NCBI RefSeq assembly: GCF_035666175.1
Contig: NZ_CP142016.1
Span: 930,001-994,000, forward strand
Source of the DNA: Riemerella anatipestifer
Lineage (GTDB): Bacteria > Bacteroidota > Bacteroidia > Flavobacteriales > Weeksellaceae
DNA: 64,000 bases
Direction of reading: 5' to 3'
Each line of letters starts with the position of its first letter. The first letter of the stretch is position 1. A program made the translations under genes and the position numbers. Positions 9,768-19,141 of this stretch are shown piece after piece. Below the pieces are notes generated by a model. That model had not been told where the DNA came from. It made no database searches and was given only the letters and a program-made list of their open reading frames with translations.

Positions 9768-10775
9768 CTAAAACTTAGCAAACCCTAACCTATCTCCATT
9801 AAGAATAATAGGGGTTTCTAGATTATTGGTAAATAGACCTCCTGTCCCTAAACCTTGAGGCATCTTACTTTGTTTAGTATAAGTGTATTGGGCAATAGCA
9901 TTAAGACCGATATTACTTTCTAAAGCAGAAGTTATCCACCAGCCTACACCTAAAGTTTCCGCTAAATTTATCCATTCATCAGTCCCAGAAAAACCGCCTA
10001 CCAGAGAAGGTTTCAAAATAATGTATTGAGGTTTTATTTTTTCTAGTAATTTTTGCTTCTCTTCTATTTGCACCACGCCTATCAGTTCTTCATCCAAAGC
10101 TATAGGCGTAGGCGTATTCTGACACAGCTTTGCCATTTCTTCTAACTGCCCTGCCTTTATGGGTTGTTCAATAGAATGAATTTCTAAATCAGAAAGTTGT
10201 TGTAATACCGTTTTCGCTTCTTCCACTGTAAAAGCTCCATTGGCATCTACTCTTATTTCTAGTTGATTTTTAGGATAAATATGCCTTAACTCGGAAATAA
10301 TTTGCCTCTCGGAAGCCCAATCAACTCCTATTTTTAATTTAATACAATCAAAACCTTGAGAAAGTTTATCTTCTATCTGTTTTTGCATAAATTCTACCGA
10401 CCCCATCCATATCAACCCATTGATTTTGATAAAATCTTTACCTTCTGTAAAACCCGATGGAAAGTAAATATCCTTATCCTGAACCAAGTTCATCATTGCC
10501 TGCTCATAACCTATCCATATAGACGGATAATGACGGAGATCCTCTCTCAAAACATCAGGAGCTAGATGTATATTTTCACACAACCAATTCAGCTTTTCTT
10601 CATAATCAGGAACATCATCATAACTCAACCCTCTAAACAAACCACACTCTCCTAATCCCTTGTTTATGCCGTCTGTAACCTCTAGAAAATAAGTCTCCTT
10701 AGTAGTCAAAACACCCCGCGAAGTACCGCTGGGTGTTTTGAAATTGAGTATATATTTATTATAACTAGCCGTCAT
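9768..10775 (-). CDS. menC: o-Succinylbenzoate synthase (enolase superfamily)
   Basis: This enolase-superfamily enzyme of 335 residues most likely dehydrates SHCHC to o-succinylbenzoate in menaquinone synthesis. The muconate-lactonizing-type barrel is recognisable from the catalytic Lys motif CIKLKIG. Three metal carboxylates follow in RVDANGAF, SIEQPI and LDEEL, then the second Lys in ILKPSLVGG. The N-terminal capping domain begins NKYILNFKTPSGTSRG. A dipeptide epimerase of the same superfamily is the main alternative, but the Bacteroidota-type N-terminus favours MenC. It abuts fbp with a 1-bp overlap, so the two are cotranscribed. No other men genes are present. Confidence 0.8.
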   Translation of the reverse strand: MTASYNKYILNFKTPSGTSRGVLTTKETYFLEVTDGINKGLGECGLFRGLSYDDVPDYEEKLNWLCENIHLAPDVLREDLRHYPSIWIGYEQAMMNLVQDKDIYFPSGFTEGKDFIKINGLIWMGSVEFMQKQIEDKLSQGFDCIKLKIGVDWASERQIISELRHIYPKNQLEIRVDANGAFTVEEAKTVLQQLSDLEIHSIEQPIKAGQLEEMAKLCQNTPTPIALDEELIGVVQIEEKQKLLEKIKPQYIILKPSLVGGFSGTDEWINLAETLGVGWWITSALESNIGLNAIAQYTYTKQSKMPQGLGTGGLFTNNLETPIILNGDRLGFAKF

Positions 10776-11791
10776 TAAGCATCTTTAGCTTGAGACATAA
10801 ACTCTTCCGCTTTTTTTACCATTTCTTCGCTTCCACAGAAAAACGGCACTCTTTGATGCAGTTCTGTAGGCTCTATCTCCAAAATTCTTTGAAAACCATT
10901 AGACGCTCTACCTCCTGCTTGTTCTGCTAAAAATGCCATCGGATTACATTCATACAAAAGCCTTAATTTCCCGTTAGGAGCTTGTGAGTAAGACGGATAA
11001 ATATAAATTCCACCTTTAATCATATTTCTATGAAAATCCGAAACCAAAGAACCTATATAACGAGAAGTGTAAGGACGGTCCCCTTCTTCCATTTGGCAGT
11101 ATTTTAAATAATCTTTAACCCCTTGCGGAAATTTAATATAATTACCCTCATTTATAGAGTATATTTTTCCTTTTTTAGGAAACTGCATATTAGGGTGAGA
11201 AAGATAATAAGTACCTAAACTTGGGTCTAATGTAAAGCCATTAACTCCGTTCCCTGTGGTATAAACAATCATTGTAGAAGAACCATACACTACATAACCT
11301 GCTGCCACTTGATTAACACCTTTTTGTAAAAAATCTTCTAGCTGTACAGGAGTACCTGGCTCTGTAACTCTTCTATAAATAGAGAAAATCGTCCCTACCG
11401 ATACATTAACATCTATGTTAGACGATCCATCTAAAGGGTCTATCAACACTACATATTTACTCAAATGCCCATTCTCACCTGATTTTATTTCTATAAAATC
11501 ATCACTTTCTTCCGAAGCGATACCACACACCACTTCTCTCTGAGAAAGTGCATTGATGAAAATATCATTAGCCAAGACATCTAGTTTCTGCTGGTCTTCC
11601 CCTTGTATATTGGTATTTCCTGCCTTACCAATGATATCTGCAATCCCAGCTTTATTCACTTCTCTGTTCACTACTTTAGAGGCTAACCTTATAGCACTTA
11701 AAAGCCTAGAAAGCTCTCCCGTAGAATACTGAAAATCATCTTGTTTATCAATTATAAACTCTCCTAATGTTTGTAATGGTTGTTGTGACAT
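10775..11791 (-). CDS. fbp: Fructose-1,6-bisphosphatase, class I
   Basis: This enzyme hydrolyses fructose-1,6-bisphosphate to fructose-6-phosphate, the control step of gluconeogenesis. At 338 residues it fits class I. The metal-binding loop is [16 protein letters not shown], preceded by [11 protein letters not shown]. The phosphate-binding end is [35 protein letters not shown]. It is divergent from the aspartate kinase across a 190-bp intergenic stretch that should hold both promoters. It is the first gene of a two-gene unit with menC. Confidence 0.96.
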   Translation of the reverse strand: MSQQPLQTLGEFIIDKQDDFQYSTGELSRLLSAIRLASKVVNREVNKAGIADIIGKAGNTNIQGEDQQKLDVLANDIFINALSQREVVCGIASEESDDFIEIKSGENGHLSKYVVLIDPLDGSSNIDVNVSVGTIFSIYRRVTEPGTPVQLEDFLQKGVNQVAAGYVVYGSSTMIVYTTGNGVNGFTLDPSLGTYYLSHPNMQFPKKGKIYSINEGNYIKFPQGVKDYLKYCQMEEGDRPYTSRYIGSLVSDFHRNMIKGGIYIYPSYSQAPNGKLRLLYECNPMAFLAEQAGGRASNGFQRILEIEPTELHQRVPFFCGSEEMVKKAEEFMSQAKDA

Positions 11792-11981
11792 CTTTAGATT
11801 TATTAGTTAGAGCTACAAATTTCGGAATTTTACTTGAAATTTCTATAACTAAGAAAACTTTTTTACCCAAATTAAATTTTTGTATTTCTTTTTTCAACTG
11901 ATTTTAATACTTTTGAAAATTGTTTTGGTCTGTCGGAAGACCTTAACTCTAAAAATTATTTAGCTTTTAATAACACATTGT

Positions 11982-13220
11982 ATGAAAATATTTAAGTTTG
12001 GGGGAGCCTCAGTAAAAGACTCCGAGAGTGTTAAAAATGTAGCTTTTGTACTAGAGAGCCAAGGCTTTAAAGAGTGCCTACTCGTAGTTTCTGCTATGGG
12101 TAAAACCACTAATGCTTTGGAGAAAGTTGTAGAAGTTTACTTCCAAAAAGGAAATTATAACGAAGAAATTCAGAAAATAAAAACATCACATATAGAAATA
12201 GCCTCTGGACTTTTTGATAAAAATCACCCTGTTTTTGATGAAATCTCACTATTTTTTGATGATGTACAAGCTTTTTTAAGAAGAAACAAATCACCTAACT
12301 ACAATTTTGTGTATGACCAAGTAGTGAGTTGCGGGGAAATGATTTCTTCTAAAATCCTTAGCGAATACCTCAATTCTAGAAACTTTAGTAATGAATGGAT
12401 TGACGCTAGAGATTTCATTAAAACCAACGATACTTACCGTGAGGGTGTAGTAGATTGGACAGAAACCGAAGCCAACATCTCTCAACTTAATAAAGAGAAA
12501 TGCTATGTAACACAAGGATTCATTGGTTCTGACGCCAACAATTTCACTGTAACGCTAGGGCGTGAAGGCTCCGACTATTCCGCTGCGATTTTTGCATACT
12601 GCCTTGATGCTAATGCAATGACCATTTGGAAAGATGTACCTGGCGTTATGACGGGAGACCCTAGAAAGTTCAAAGATGTTAAATTGCTTTCTAACATTTC
12701 CTATGAAGAAGCCATAGAAATGGCATACTATGGAGCCTCTGTAATCCACCCAAAAACTTTGCAACCTTTAAAGCAAAAGAATATTCCGTTCTTTGTAAAA
12801 TCTTTTGTAGAACCACAAAAAGCAGGTACTAAAGTAGGCATTTCAGACGAAAACCAAAGAGAAGAAAGTTTTATCCTTAAGGAAAATCAAAACTTAATTA
12901 AAATATCTACACGAGATTTTTCTTTCATCGCAGAAGACCATATTAGCTTTATTTTCAATCTTTTATCTCAACTAAAGATAAAAGTATCGTTGATGCAAAA
13001 CTCTGCTATATCATTAGCTCTTTGTTTAGAGGATAAATTTGGGAAACTAGACGAACTTAACGAAGCTCTACAAGCTAATTTTAAAACAGAAGTTTCTAAA
13101 AATGTATCCTTATTTACTATAAGAAATGCCAACATGGATAAACTTGATAGACTGTACGAAGGGAAAAATATTCTATTAGAACAAATTGCTAAAAATACGG
13201 TTCAAATTGTAATTCTCTAG
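11982..13220 (+). CDS. Aspartate kinase, monofunctional
   Basis: Aspartate kinase phosphorylates aspartate and opens the pathway to lysine, threonine and methionine. The 412-residue protein begins with the kinase motif MKIFKFGGASVKD and contains FTVTLGREGSDYSAAIFA and WKDVPGVMTGDPR, the nucleotide and aspartate binding segments of the amino-acid kinase fold. The C-terminal approximately 110 residues are shorter and more divergent than standard tandem ACT domains, so feedback control is uncertain. No homoserine dehydrogenase domain is attached. The gene is 25 bp upstream of the olsF-type gene on the same strand. Confidence 0.92.
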   Translation: MKIFKFGGASVKDSESVKNVAFVLESQGFKECLLVVSAMGKTTNALEKVVEVYFQKGNYNEEIQKIKTSHIEIASGLFDKNHPVFDEISLFFDDVQAFLRRNKSPNYNFVYDQVVSCGEMISSKILSEYLNSRNFSNEWIDARDFIKTNDTYREGVVDWTETEANISQLNKEKCYVTQGFIGSDANNFTVTLGREGSDYSAAIFAYCLDANAMTIWKDVPGVMTGDPRKFKDVKLLSNISYEEAIEMAYYGASVIHPKTLQPLKQKNIPFFVKSFVEPQKAGTKVGISDENQREESFILKENQNLIKISTRDFSFIAEDHISFIFNLLSQLKIKVSLMQNSAISLALCLEDKFGKLDELNEALQANFKTEVSKNVSLFTIRNANMDKLDRLYEGKNILLEQIAKNTVQIVIL

Positions 13221-13245
13221 AATTCAGAAAAAAAAACAATAACTA

Positions 13246-15069
13246 ATGAGTCTCATTTCTAAAAAGGATTTAATAAAAGCTACTGGTTTAGATAAAGTAG
13301 GATTTTTAAAATCTCCTATCGCTTCTATAATTATGCGTTTGACGAGGATTAATCAAGTTAATGCTCTCTATGACAAAATAAAACATACTGAGGGCAAAGA
13401 CTTCTTTAAAGCTTTTGTTAAGGAAAGAAATTTAAAGTATATCGTCTTCGAGGAAGATTTACAAAAAATACCTAAAACAGGACCTTTCATATTAGTTGCT
13501 AATCACCCTCTAGGGGCGATAGACGGCATACTAATGTGTAAAATTTTAACCGAAATTCGTCCTGATTTTAAAATTATGGGCAATTTTCTCTTAGAGAAAA
13601 TTGAACCTATGAAGCCTTTTGTAATTCCTGTAAATCCTTTTGAAAGCAGAAAAGAAATCCGTAGTAGTTTGCAAGGAATGAAAGCCACCTTAAAACATCT
13701 AGAAGAAGGCGGTTGCGTAGGTATATTCCCTGCGGGAGAGGTATCTAACAAAAATAACTCTTTTGCTCAAATCATGGATAAAGAATGGGAAAAACCAGCC
13801 CTTAAACTTATGAAAAAGGCTAAAGTCCCCATAGTCCCAATGTATTTTCATGCTAAAAATAGTAAACTTTTTTACGCAATGTCTAAAATACACCCTGATT
13901 TACAAACTCTAATGCTTCCATCTGAAATGATGAACAAAAGAGAAAAGCCTATTAGAGTAAGAATTGGGAAACCTGTTTCTGTAAAAACCATAGAAGACTG
14001 CGACTCTGTGGAGGAAATGGAGCATCTGCTACAAAAGAAAATTTGCCTTATGAAAACTTATTATGACAAAAGGCAATCGTTGGCAGATTTAATGAAACTC
14101 CCAAACCTCAATTTGAAAATTCCAAACAAGTCGGAAAATGTCGTTCAAAACATCATAGACGAAACACCTCAGGAAGACCTAATTAAGGAGATAGAAACCC
14201 TAAAAAGTGAAGGAAAAATGCTCTTTGATAGCGGAAACTATGAAGTCTTTTTCAGTTCTTATCAAGAGATATCTTCTATTATGAGAGAAATAGGTAGACA
14301 AAGAGAACTTACCTTTCGTGCAGTAGGAGAAGGCAGCAACCTTCCTTTCGATTTAGATGAATACGATAAGCATTATCATCATCTTTTCTTATGGGATAAA
14401 GAAGCCCAAAAACTCGCAGGTGCTTACAGAATGGCTCTAGGTAAAGAGGTAATGAAAAAACACGGTATTAAAGGTTTTTACACCAGCTCTCTTTTCGAGT
14501 TTGACCAAGAGCTACAACCATTCTTCCGAAAAGTAATAGAAATGGGGAGAGCTTATATCTCTATGGAGTATCAGCAAAAACCTTTCCCTCTATTTCTTCT
14601 TTGGAAAGGCATCGTGCATGTTTGTTTAAGAAACCCTGATCACAAATTCCTAATGGGTGGCGTAAGTATCAGCAACAAATTTTCGGAGTTTTCTAAATCA
14701 CTTATGATAGACTTTATGCGTTCTCATTACTATGATTCCGCTGTTGCCCAATACATACACCCAAGAAATGAGTTTAAAATTAAACTAAAAGAAAGAGACA
14801 AAAATCTATTTTTTGATGGTATAGACTCAGATTTAGGAAAACTAGACAAACTCATTGACGATTTAGAACCAGAAATGAGGTTACCTGTATTGATAAAGAA
14901 GTACATTAAGCAAAATGCTAAAGTTATCTCCTTTAATGTAGACCCAAACTTTAATGATGCTATTGATGGATTGATGTATATTCGCATCAGCGACCTCCCT
15001 GAAAGCACTATTAAACCTGTATTGGAAGAAATGAGCGAACAACTAAGTTCCGAAGAGCAAAAAAAATAA
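13246..15069 (+). CDS. olsF: Bifunctional acyltransferase of the OlsF type (ornithine/amino-lipid synthesis)
   Basis: This 607-residue protein has two acyltransferase halves. The N-terminal half (about 60-280) is a PlsC-like glycerophosphate-acyltransferase fold with NHPLGAIDG (His87, Asp93), GIFPAGEVS and VPIVPMYFHAKNS. The C-terminal half (about 300-560) is a GNAT-like N-acyltransferase resembling OlsB (FRAVGEGSNLPFDLDEYD, LAGAYRMALG, FEMGRAY-like EMGRAYISMEYQ). The known OlsF enzymes of Bacteroidota use the C-terminal domain to N-acylate ornithine and the N-terminal domain to O-acylate the lyso-lipid. Ornithine or another amino acid as substrate is inferred from family only. It is the last gene before tRNA-Phe. 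Confidence 0.82.
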   Translation: MSLISKKDLIKATGLDKVGFLKSPIASIIMRLTRINQVNALYDKIKHTEGKDFFKAFVKERNLKYIVFEEDLQKIPKTGPFILVANHPLGAIDGILMCKILTEIRPDFKIMGNFLLEKIEPMKPFVIPVNPFESRKEIRSSLQGMKATLKHLEEGGCVGIFPAGEVSNKNNSFAQIMDKEWEKPALKLMKKAKVPIVPMYFHAKNSKLFYAMSKIHPDLQTLMLPSEMMNKREKPIRVRIGKPVSVKTIEDCDSVEEMEHLLQKKICLMKTYYDKRQSLADLMKLPNLNLKIPNKSENVVQNIIDETPQEDLIKEIETLKSEGKMLFDSGNYEVFFSSYQEISSIMREIGRQRELTFRAVGEGSNLPFDLDEYDKHYHHLFLWDKEAQKLAGAYRMALGKEVMKKHGIKGFYTSSLFEFDQELQPFFRKVIEMGRAYISMEYQQKPFPLFLLWKGIVHVCLRNPDHKFLMGGVSISNKFSEFSKSLMIDFMRSHYYDSAVAQYIHPRNEFKIKLKERDKNLFFDGIDSDLGKLDKLIDDLEPEMRLPVLIKKYIKQNAKVISFNVDPNFNDAIDGLMYIRISDLPESTIKPVLEEMSEQLSSEEQKK

Positions 15070-15121
15070 AACTGATTATCAAAATATTAACCATAAAACT
15101 TATAAAAACTTTAAAATAGAC

Positions 15122-15152
15122 TTGTTTTGTATTGATAATATATATATCTTTG
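15122..15152 (+). promoter_or_regulatory. Predicted promoter of tRNA-Phe
   Basis: TTG at 15122-15124 and a -7 element TATCTTTG at 15145-15152 match the Bacteroidota TTG-N20-TAnnTTTG form, with the tRNA beginning about 34 bp downstream. Confidence 0.6.
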
Positions 15153-15185
15153 CACCACTAAAAAACAACTGATAAAAGCAGTTAT

Positions 15186-15261
15186 GGTGCCTTAGCTCAG
15201 TTGGTAGAGCAAAGGACTGAAAATCCTTGTGTCCCTGGTTCGATTCCTGGAGGCACCACCA
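15186..15261 (+). tRNA. tRNA-Phe (anticodon GAA)
   Basis: A full cloverleaf can be drawn: acceptor GGTGCCT/AGGCACC, D arm GCTC/GAGC, anticodon stem AAGGA/TCCTT with loop CTGAAAA (anticodon GAA at 15219-15221), and T arm CCTGG/CCTGG with TTCGATT. The discriminator A is at 15258 and CCA is encoded at 15259-15261. The 3' end is the prophage attachment site; the gene itself is intact. Confidence 0.97.
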
Positions 15262-15262
15262 T
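15247..15262 (+). repeat. attL core, 16-bp direct repeat
   Basis: CTGGAGGCACCACCAT covers the T-arm 3' strand to one base past the encoded CCA. An identical copy lies at 56072-56087. The position at a tRNA 3' end, directly beside a tyrosine integrase gene, identifies it as the left attachment site. Confidence 0.93.
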
Positions 15263-15268
15263 TTAGAA

Positions 15269-15342
15269 AAAACGGATAGTAAATAAGCCACTAAGTGCTA
15301 ATAATAAGAACTTAGATTAACGGTAAATTTACTATCCGTTTT
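15269..15342. terminator. Long-loop inverted repeat just inside attL
   Basis: A perfect 16-bp inverted repeat, AAAACGGATAGTAAAT with its complement at 15327-15342, encloses 42 nt that contain a smaller CTAAG/CTTAG stem. A T-rich run follows. It is placed where the host terminator of tRNA-Phe would have been before integration, so it may end the tRNA transcript. Integrase arm-site use is an alternative. Confidence 0.5.
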
Positions 15343-15410
15343 AATTTTTGTCCTAAATTTTGTCCCAATACCTGTACTCTGGGTCAGTTTCTTATTAAAA
15401 TCTAATATTT

Positions 15411-16583
15411 ATGAATAAGAAAAATGACCTATTTCTTTTGGAAATCAATTCTAAAAGACTGTGCAACAACATGAAAACTAGATTTTATCTTCACGACTAT
15501 CTTAATAGTAATGGTGAAAAACAAATCATATTCTCCGTAAGCATCTCAGGAAAAAGAAAACGAATATACACTGGCTATTTCTGTAAGCCAGAAGAATGGA
15601 ATAAAAAAACGCAACGCCTAAAACATGAGTCTAACCAGCACGGTCCAATAAATCTAATCCTAGATAACATTATTTCCAAAGCTATTGATATTAGAACATT
15701 TTTTGCTCTATCAAAAAAAGAATTAACCCTAGAAAAATTTGAAAGGGAATATTTCAATGCTACCCCTTCCCATGATTTTAATAGTTTTATGATCTCTAGA
15801 ATAAATGAAACTATAGATAACCCTAATACCAAGAAAAAACATAAATCCATACATAAAAAACTTAAGGAGTATAAAGAGACCATTCCATTTAATGTAATTA
15901 GCTTAGATTTTATTTACGAATACAGAAGACACCTGTCTAGGCTAGGAAATTGTCCAACCACCATTAACTCAAACATCAAAATTATAAAGCAATATCTTAT
16001 AGATGCCCAAAGGAAAGGGGTTATATTTCCTTTTAATATTGATGAAATAAAACCTGGTTCCACCACAGGTAATAGGGTTTCTCTTACCAAAGAACAGGTA
16101 AATAAATTGAAAGCTTTTTATTTTTCTGAATTTATACGAGATAACTGGAAGCTAAGTCTCGGGTATTTTTTAATTGCCTGTTATACGGGGCTTAGAGTTT
16201 CTGATGTTCTTCAGCTAAAAAGAGTTAATCTATATTCTGAAACAATCCCCATAAAAACAGTAAAAAATAAAAAACTATTAAACATAAAGCTTAATAATAC
16301 TGCTAGAAGTATTATTGAACACTCCCCAAATTTATTTAATCAATTCTACACCGAACAAACTATAAATAAACATTTAAAAGAAATAGCTCAAAATATCGGC
16401 ATCAAACGAAAAATGACAATGCATATTGGGAGACACACCTTTGCTACCGCTTATATAAAAGCAGGGGGTGATGTTATGTATCTTCAAAAACTTTTAGGAC
16501 ACAGTAAACTAGACACCACCCTCATATACACTCATATTACCGAAGATGACGCAAACGAGACTGTATTTCTGCTAGATGACTAA
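15411..16583 (+). CDS. int: Tyrosine-type integrase
   Basis: This 390-residue site-specific recombinase carries out prophage integration and excision at the tRNA-Phe site. The N-terminal part is an arm-type DNA-binding domain of the Bacteroidota kind (YTGYFCKPEEWNKKTQRLKH). A SAM-like core-binding domain follows (about 130-220). The catalytic domain carries Arg262 (GLRVSDV), His338 and Arg341 (HIGRHTFAT), His364 (LLGHS) and the nucleophile Tyr373 (LIYTHIT). All catalytic residues are present, so it is probably active. A second Met at codon 21 (15471) is also a possible start. Its stop codon overlaps the stop of the convergent tail gene. No excisionase was recognised beside it. Confidence 0.95.
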   Translation: MNKKNDLFLLEINSKRLCNNMKTRFYLHDYLNSNGEKQIIFSVSISGKRKRIYTGYFCKPEEWNKKTQRLKHESNQHGPINLILDNIISKAIDIRTFFALSKKELTLEKFEREYFNATPSHDFNSFMISRINETIDNPNTKKKHKSIHKKLKEYKETIPFNVISLDFIYEYRRHLSRLGNCPTTINSNIKIIKQYLIDAQRKGVIFPFNIDEIKPGSTTGNRVSLTKEQVNKLKAFYFSEFIRDNWKLSLGYFLIACYTGLRVSDVLQLKRVNLYSETIPIKTVKNKKLLNIKLNNTARSIIEHSPNLFNQFYTEQTINKHLKEIAQNIGIKRKMTMHIGRHTFATAYIKAGGDVMYLQKLLGHSKLDTTLIYTHITEDDANETVFLLDD

Positions 16584-19141
16584 GAGCAAAGGTTACCTGT
16601 TAAGGTAAGGGACACCTGATGCCTGTTAATTATCCTCCTAGAACAAATAAATCTAGGAGTAGTATCATTTTGTGGTATAGTTAATCTTACTTGATTACCA
16701 TTTTTATCTATATAATCCACATAACCATCTTCCCTAAAACCATAAGACCAAGTAACTTTGTATTCTAAACTATATACACTACCTTCTACACACGGCGTGT
16801 TAGTATTTATAACTTCGCAATTAACCGTTGATATAATTGTTTTGCCGCAGAAAGTCGTAGCTTGATTTCCAGATAATGTTTTTTCCGTACCTTCACAATC
16901 TAAGTAGGTAATATTAAATCTAAATGATCTCCCTGTTAGTTTTGCTATGAAAACTGCACAATTTTCATTTTTAAACACAACTCTCCTAAATACCAACTCA
17001 TTAGAATAGTATCTCTGCCCATTTTTCAGCCAAACTTCCAAACGAATTTTATTATCTCCTTTTGGAATAGATACCTCATACTCATCTTTATTTTTACTTA
17101 CAATAGTATATCCTTCTCCACTATCTAGTGAAAACGCATAAAAATCCACCATTCCATCATTCGGCATCTTTAATTCTCTCACCTTAACCAATACAGTACT
17201 ACTAACCTCTATTTTTACATCTTCAGTATCATCTCCCCAACAAATACGAGCCGAAACCAAATTATCAAGTCCTACATTATGCGGAGAATTGCGGACGGTT
17301 TCTGTTGTTATGGTAACCTCATAGGTATTATCTGCAATCTTATCTTTAACTATAGATTTAATAAGATGAATATTATTGTAAGCATAAATATAATCATCTA
17401 CACCATAACTAGAAAAACTCTCTATATCTGTGTAAAACTTCCACTCGTACTCTGTACTTGAAATTCTCTGTATTATCCATTTATACCAGTTTTTCAAAAG
17501 AGAAGGAAATACAAAGCTATCTAAAGCAATAGCGTGATTCTTCCCTTGGTTAAGCCCATCATATCCTACTAATGAAAGTACAGTATTAGAATCCTTCATT
17601 ACATAAGCTGTTTCGGGAGAATTTGTTTTTGCTTTTTTTACTGGCAATGGATAGCCTTTAACCTCTATTACTTCTGTATCTTTTCTTTCCTTACCATTTA
17701 ACAAATTCCCCTGCTCATCAAAAAACATAGATGGCAGCTTATTATCATTATCTAAGTCTTCAAATTTTATGAGGTAGGATTTTTTGGATAGCAATGTTCT
17801 TTTAGGTCTTGCAATTTCAAACTCTCTAAAATCCTTTATTTCTGGTAATTTATCCCCAATTACCCTATTCATTACGACGGTCTTATTTTTAATTTTCAAA
17901 GAGTAATTAAACCAGTTTCTGATAATATTTACATAATCTCCAAAAGTCATATCTGGAACCGCTCTCCTCAAATCTATAACATTCTCATTATTCACTATTT
18001 TAAGTTCTTCTACATCATTTGAATCACTATTCTCATAACCTTTAGTAGATCTTATTTTTAGGTTTAAAATATCGTTACTCCCTAACATCGGAAGTCCAGA
18101 ACGCCGCTCTTCATTAAATGAAAAACCTATTTCTACAGGTGTATTAGCCAGAGTGGTTGTTACAAAATATGAAATGAAAAATTTACCTCTTTGCCTAGAA
18201 GTAGGAACATTAAGCACATTATCCCCAACCTTTATATAGAGTGATTGTATCTCGTTAAGCTCATTAGCTGTAAATTCAAAATCAAACCTATATTTATCAA
18301 TAAATTCTATATTGATATTCATTTTATATTCATAAAAACAATAAGTTGGATTTCCACCACAGTTTCTTGTAATATATTTATTATCTCTAAGGCTGTGTTC
18401 TTGTACTAGAATATATTTGTTTCTAAAATATTCACCACCAGAAAAAACCCATGATTTTAGTAAACCCTCATCTTCTAATATATCTCCCGATAAATCTAAT
18501 CCCACATCTTTAAACCCCAGCTTAAGTAAATATAATATATGTGGACATGGGTGTATAATATTCACATTATCTATGTTCCAGTCATTATCTTCTGATGGAG
18601 ACACATTCCTTGTCATTACCAAAGTATCATTACTACCTATTGTATCGTTGTAATATCCATTAAATGCGTCCCACATTTTTTGTGTTTGGTCATACTTTTT
18701 AGTGTAAATTTTAGGAAAATTAAACACTGTGTCTGGATATTTCTTTTTACATACTTCTGCTGCATAAGTATGTATATCATCTACCTCTATCACTTCAAAA
18801 GGCAAGTCGGATAGTTTTTTATCAAAATTAGGTACATCTTCAAAGCCAAAATCTATTTGTCCCTCCAACAAATTACCTTCTATGCTCATTATTTCTAATC
18901 TAGCATCGTGTATTTTATCCTCAAATAAAAGTTTTCCTTTTATTTCTTTGGCCAAGTTTAAAGATTCATAACTTAAATAGTCGCCAAATGATATTAAAAA
19001 ATCTTCATCTACATAAATTTCAAAAGGAAAGAAAAACTTAGTCAGCATTTTATCACTTACTACTGGATTGTTTTCTTGTATAGATACCTTTTGATTAGAT
19101 AAATCTAACACGGCATTTTCTGTGAAAAATTTTATTTCCAT
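16580..19141 (-). CDS. Putative tail-tip/baseplate protein, 853 residues
   Basis: This is a large phage protein without a motif I can name. Its position, last in the tail gene run after the tape measure, fits a tail-tip, baseplate hub or host-contact protein. The first approximately 150 residues are strand-rich with acidic loops (VSDKMLTKFFFPFEIYVDEDFL). The C-terminal quarter is rich in beta segments and has Cys-containing repeats (VFIAKLTGRSFRFNITYLDCEG; FICSRRIINRHQVSLTLTGNLCS), suggesting Ig-like or carbohydrate-binding modules. It overlaps the preceding gene by 10 bp. Receptor binding is an inference from position only. Confidence 0.55.
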   Translation of the reverse strand: MEIKFFTENAVLDLSNQKVSIQENNPVVSDKMLTKFFFPFEIYVDEDFLISFGDYLSYESLNLAKEIKGKLLFEDKIHDARLEIMSIEGNLLEGQIDFGFEDVPNFDKKLSDLPFEVIEVDDIHTYAAEVCKKKYPDTVFNFPKIYTKKYDQTQKMWDAFNGYYNDTIGSNDTLVMTRNVSPSEDNDWNIDNVNIIHPCPHILYLLKLGFKDVGLDLSGDILEDEGLLKSWVFSGGEYFRNKYILVQEHSLRDNKYITRNCGGNPTYCFYEYKMNINIEFIDKYRFDFEFTANELNEIQSLYIKVGDNVLNVPTSRQRGKFFISYFVTTTLANTPVEIGFSFNEERRSGLPMLGSNDILNLKIRSTKGYENSDSNDVEELKIVNNENVIDLRRAVPDMTFGDYVNIIRNWFNYSLKIKNKTVVMNRVIGDKLPEIKDFREFEIARPKRTLLSKKSYLIKFEDLDNDNKLPSMFFDEQGNLLNGKERKDTEVIEVKGYPLPVKKAKTNSPETAYVMKDSNTVLSLVGYDGLNQGKNHAIALDSFVFPSLLKNWYKWIIQRISSTEYEWKFYTDIESFSSYGVDDYIYAYNNIHLIKSIVKDKIADNTYEVTITTETVRNSPHNVGLDNLVSARICWGDDTEDVKIEVSSTVLVKVRELKMPNDGMVDFYAFSLDSGEGYTIVSKNKDEYEVSIPKGDNKIRLEVWLKNGQRYYSNELVFRRVVFKNENCAVFIAKLTGRSFRFNITYLDCEGTEKTLSGNQATTFCGKTIISTVNCEVINTNTPCVEGSVYSLEYKVTWSYGFREDGYVDYIDKNGNQVRLTIPQNDTTPRFICSRRIINRHQVSLTLTGNLCS

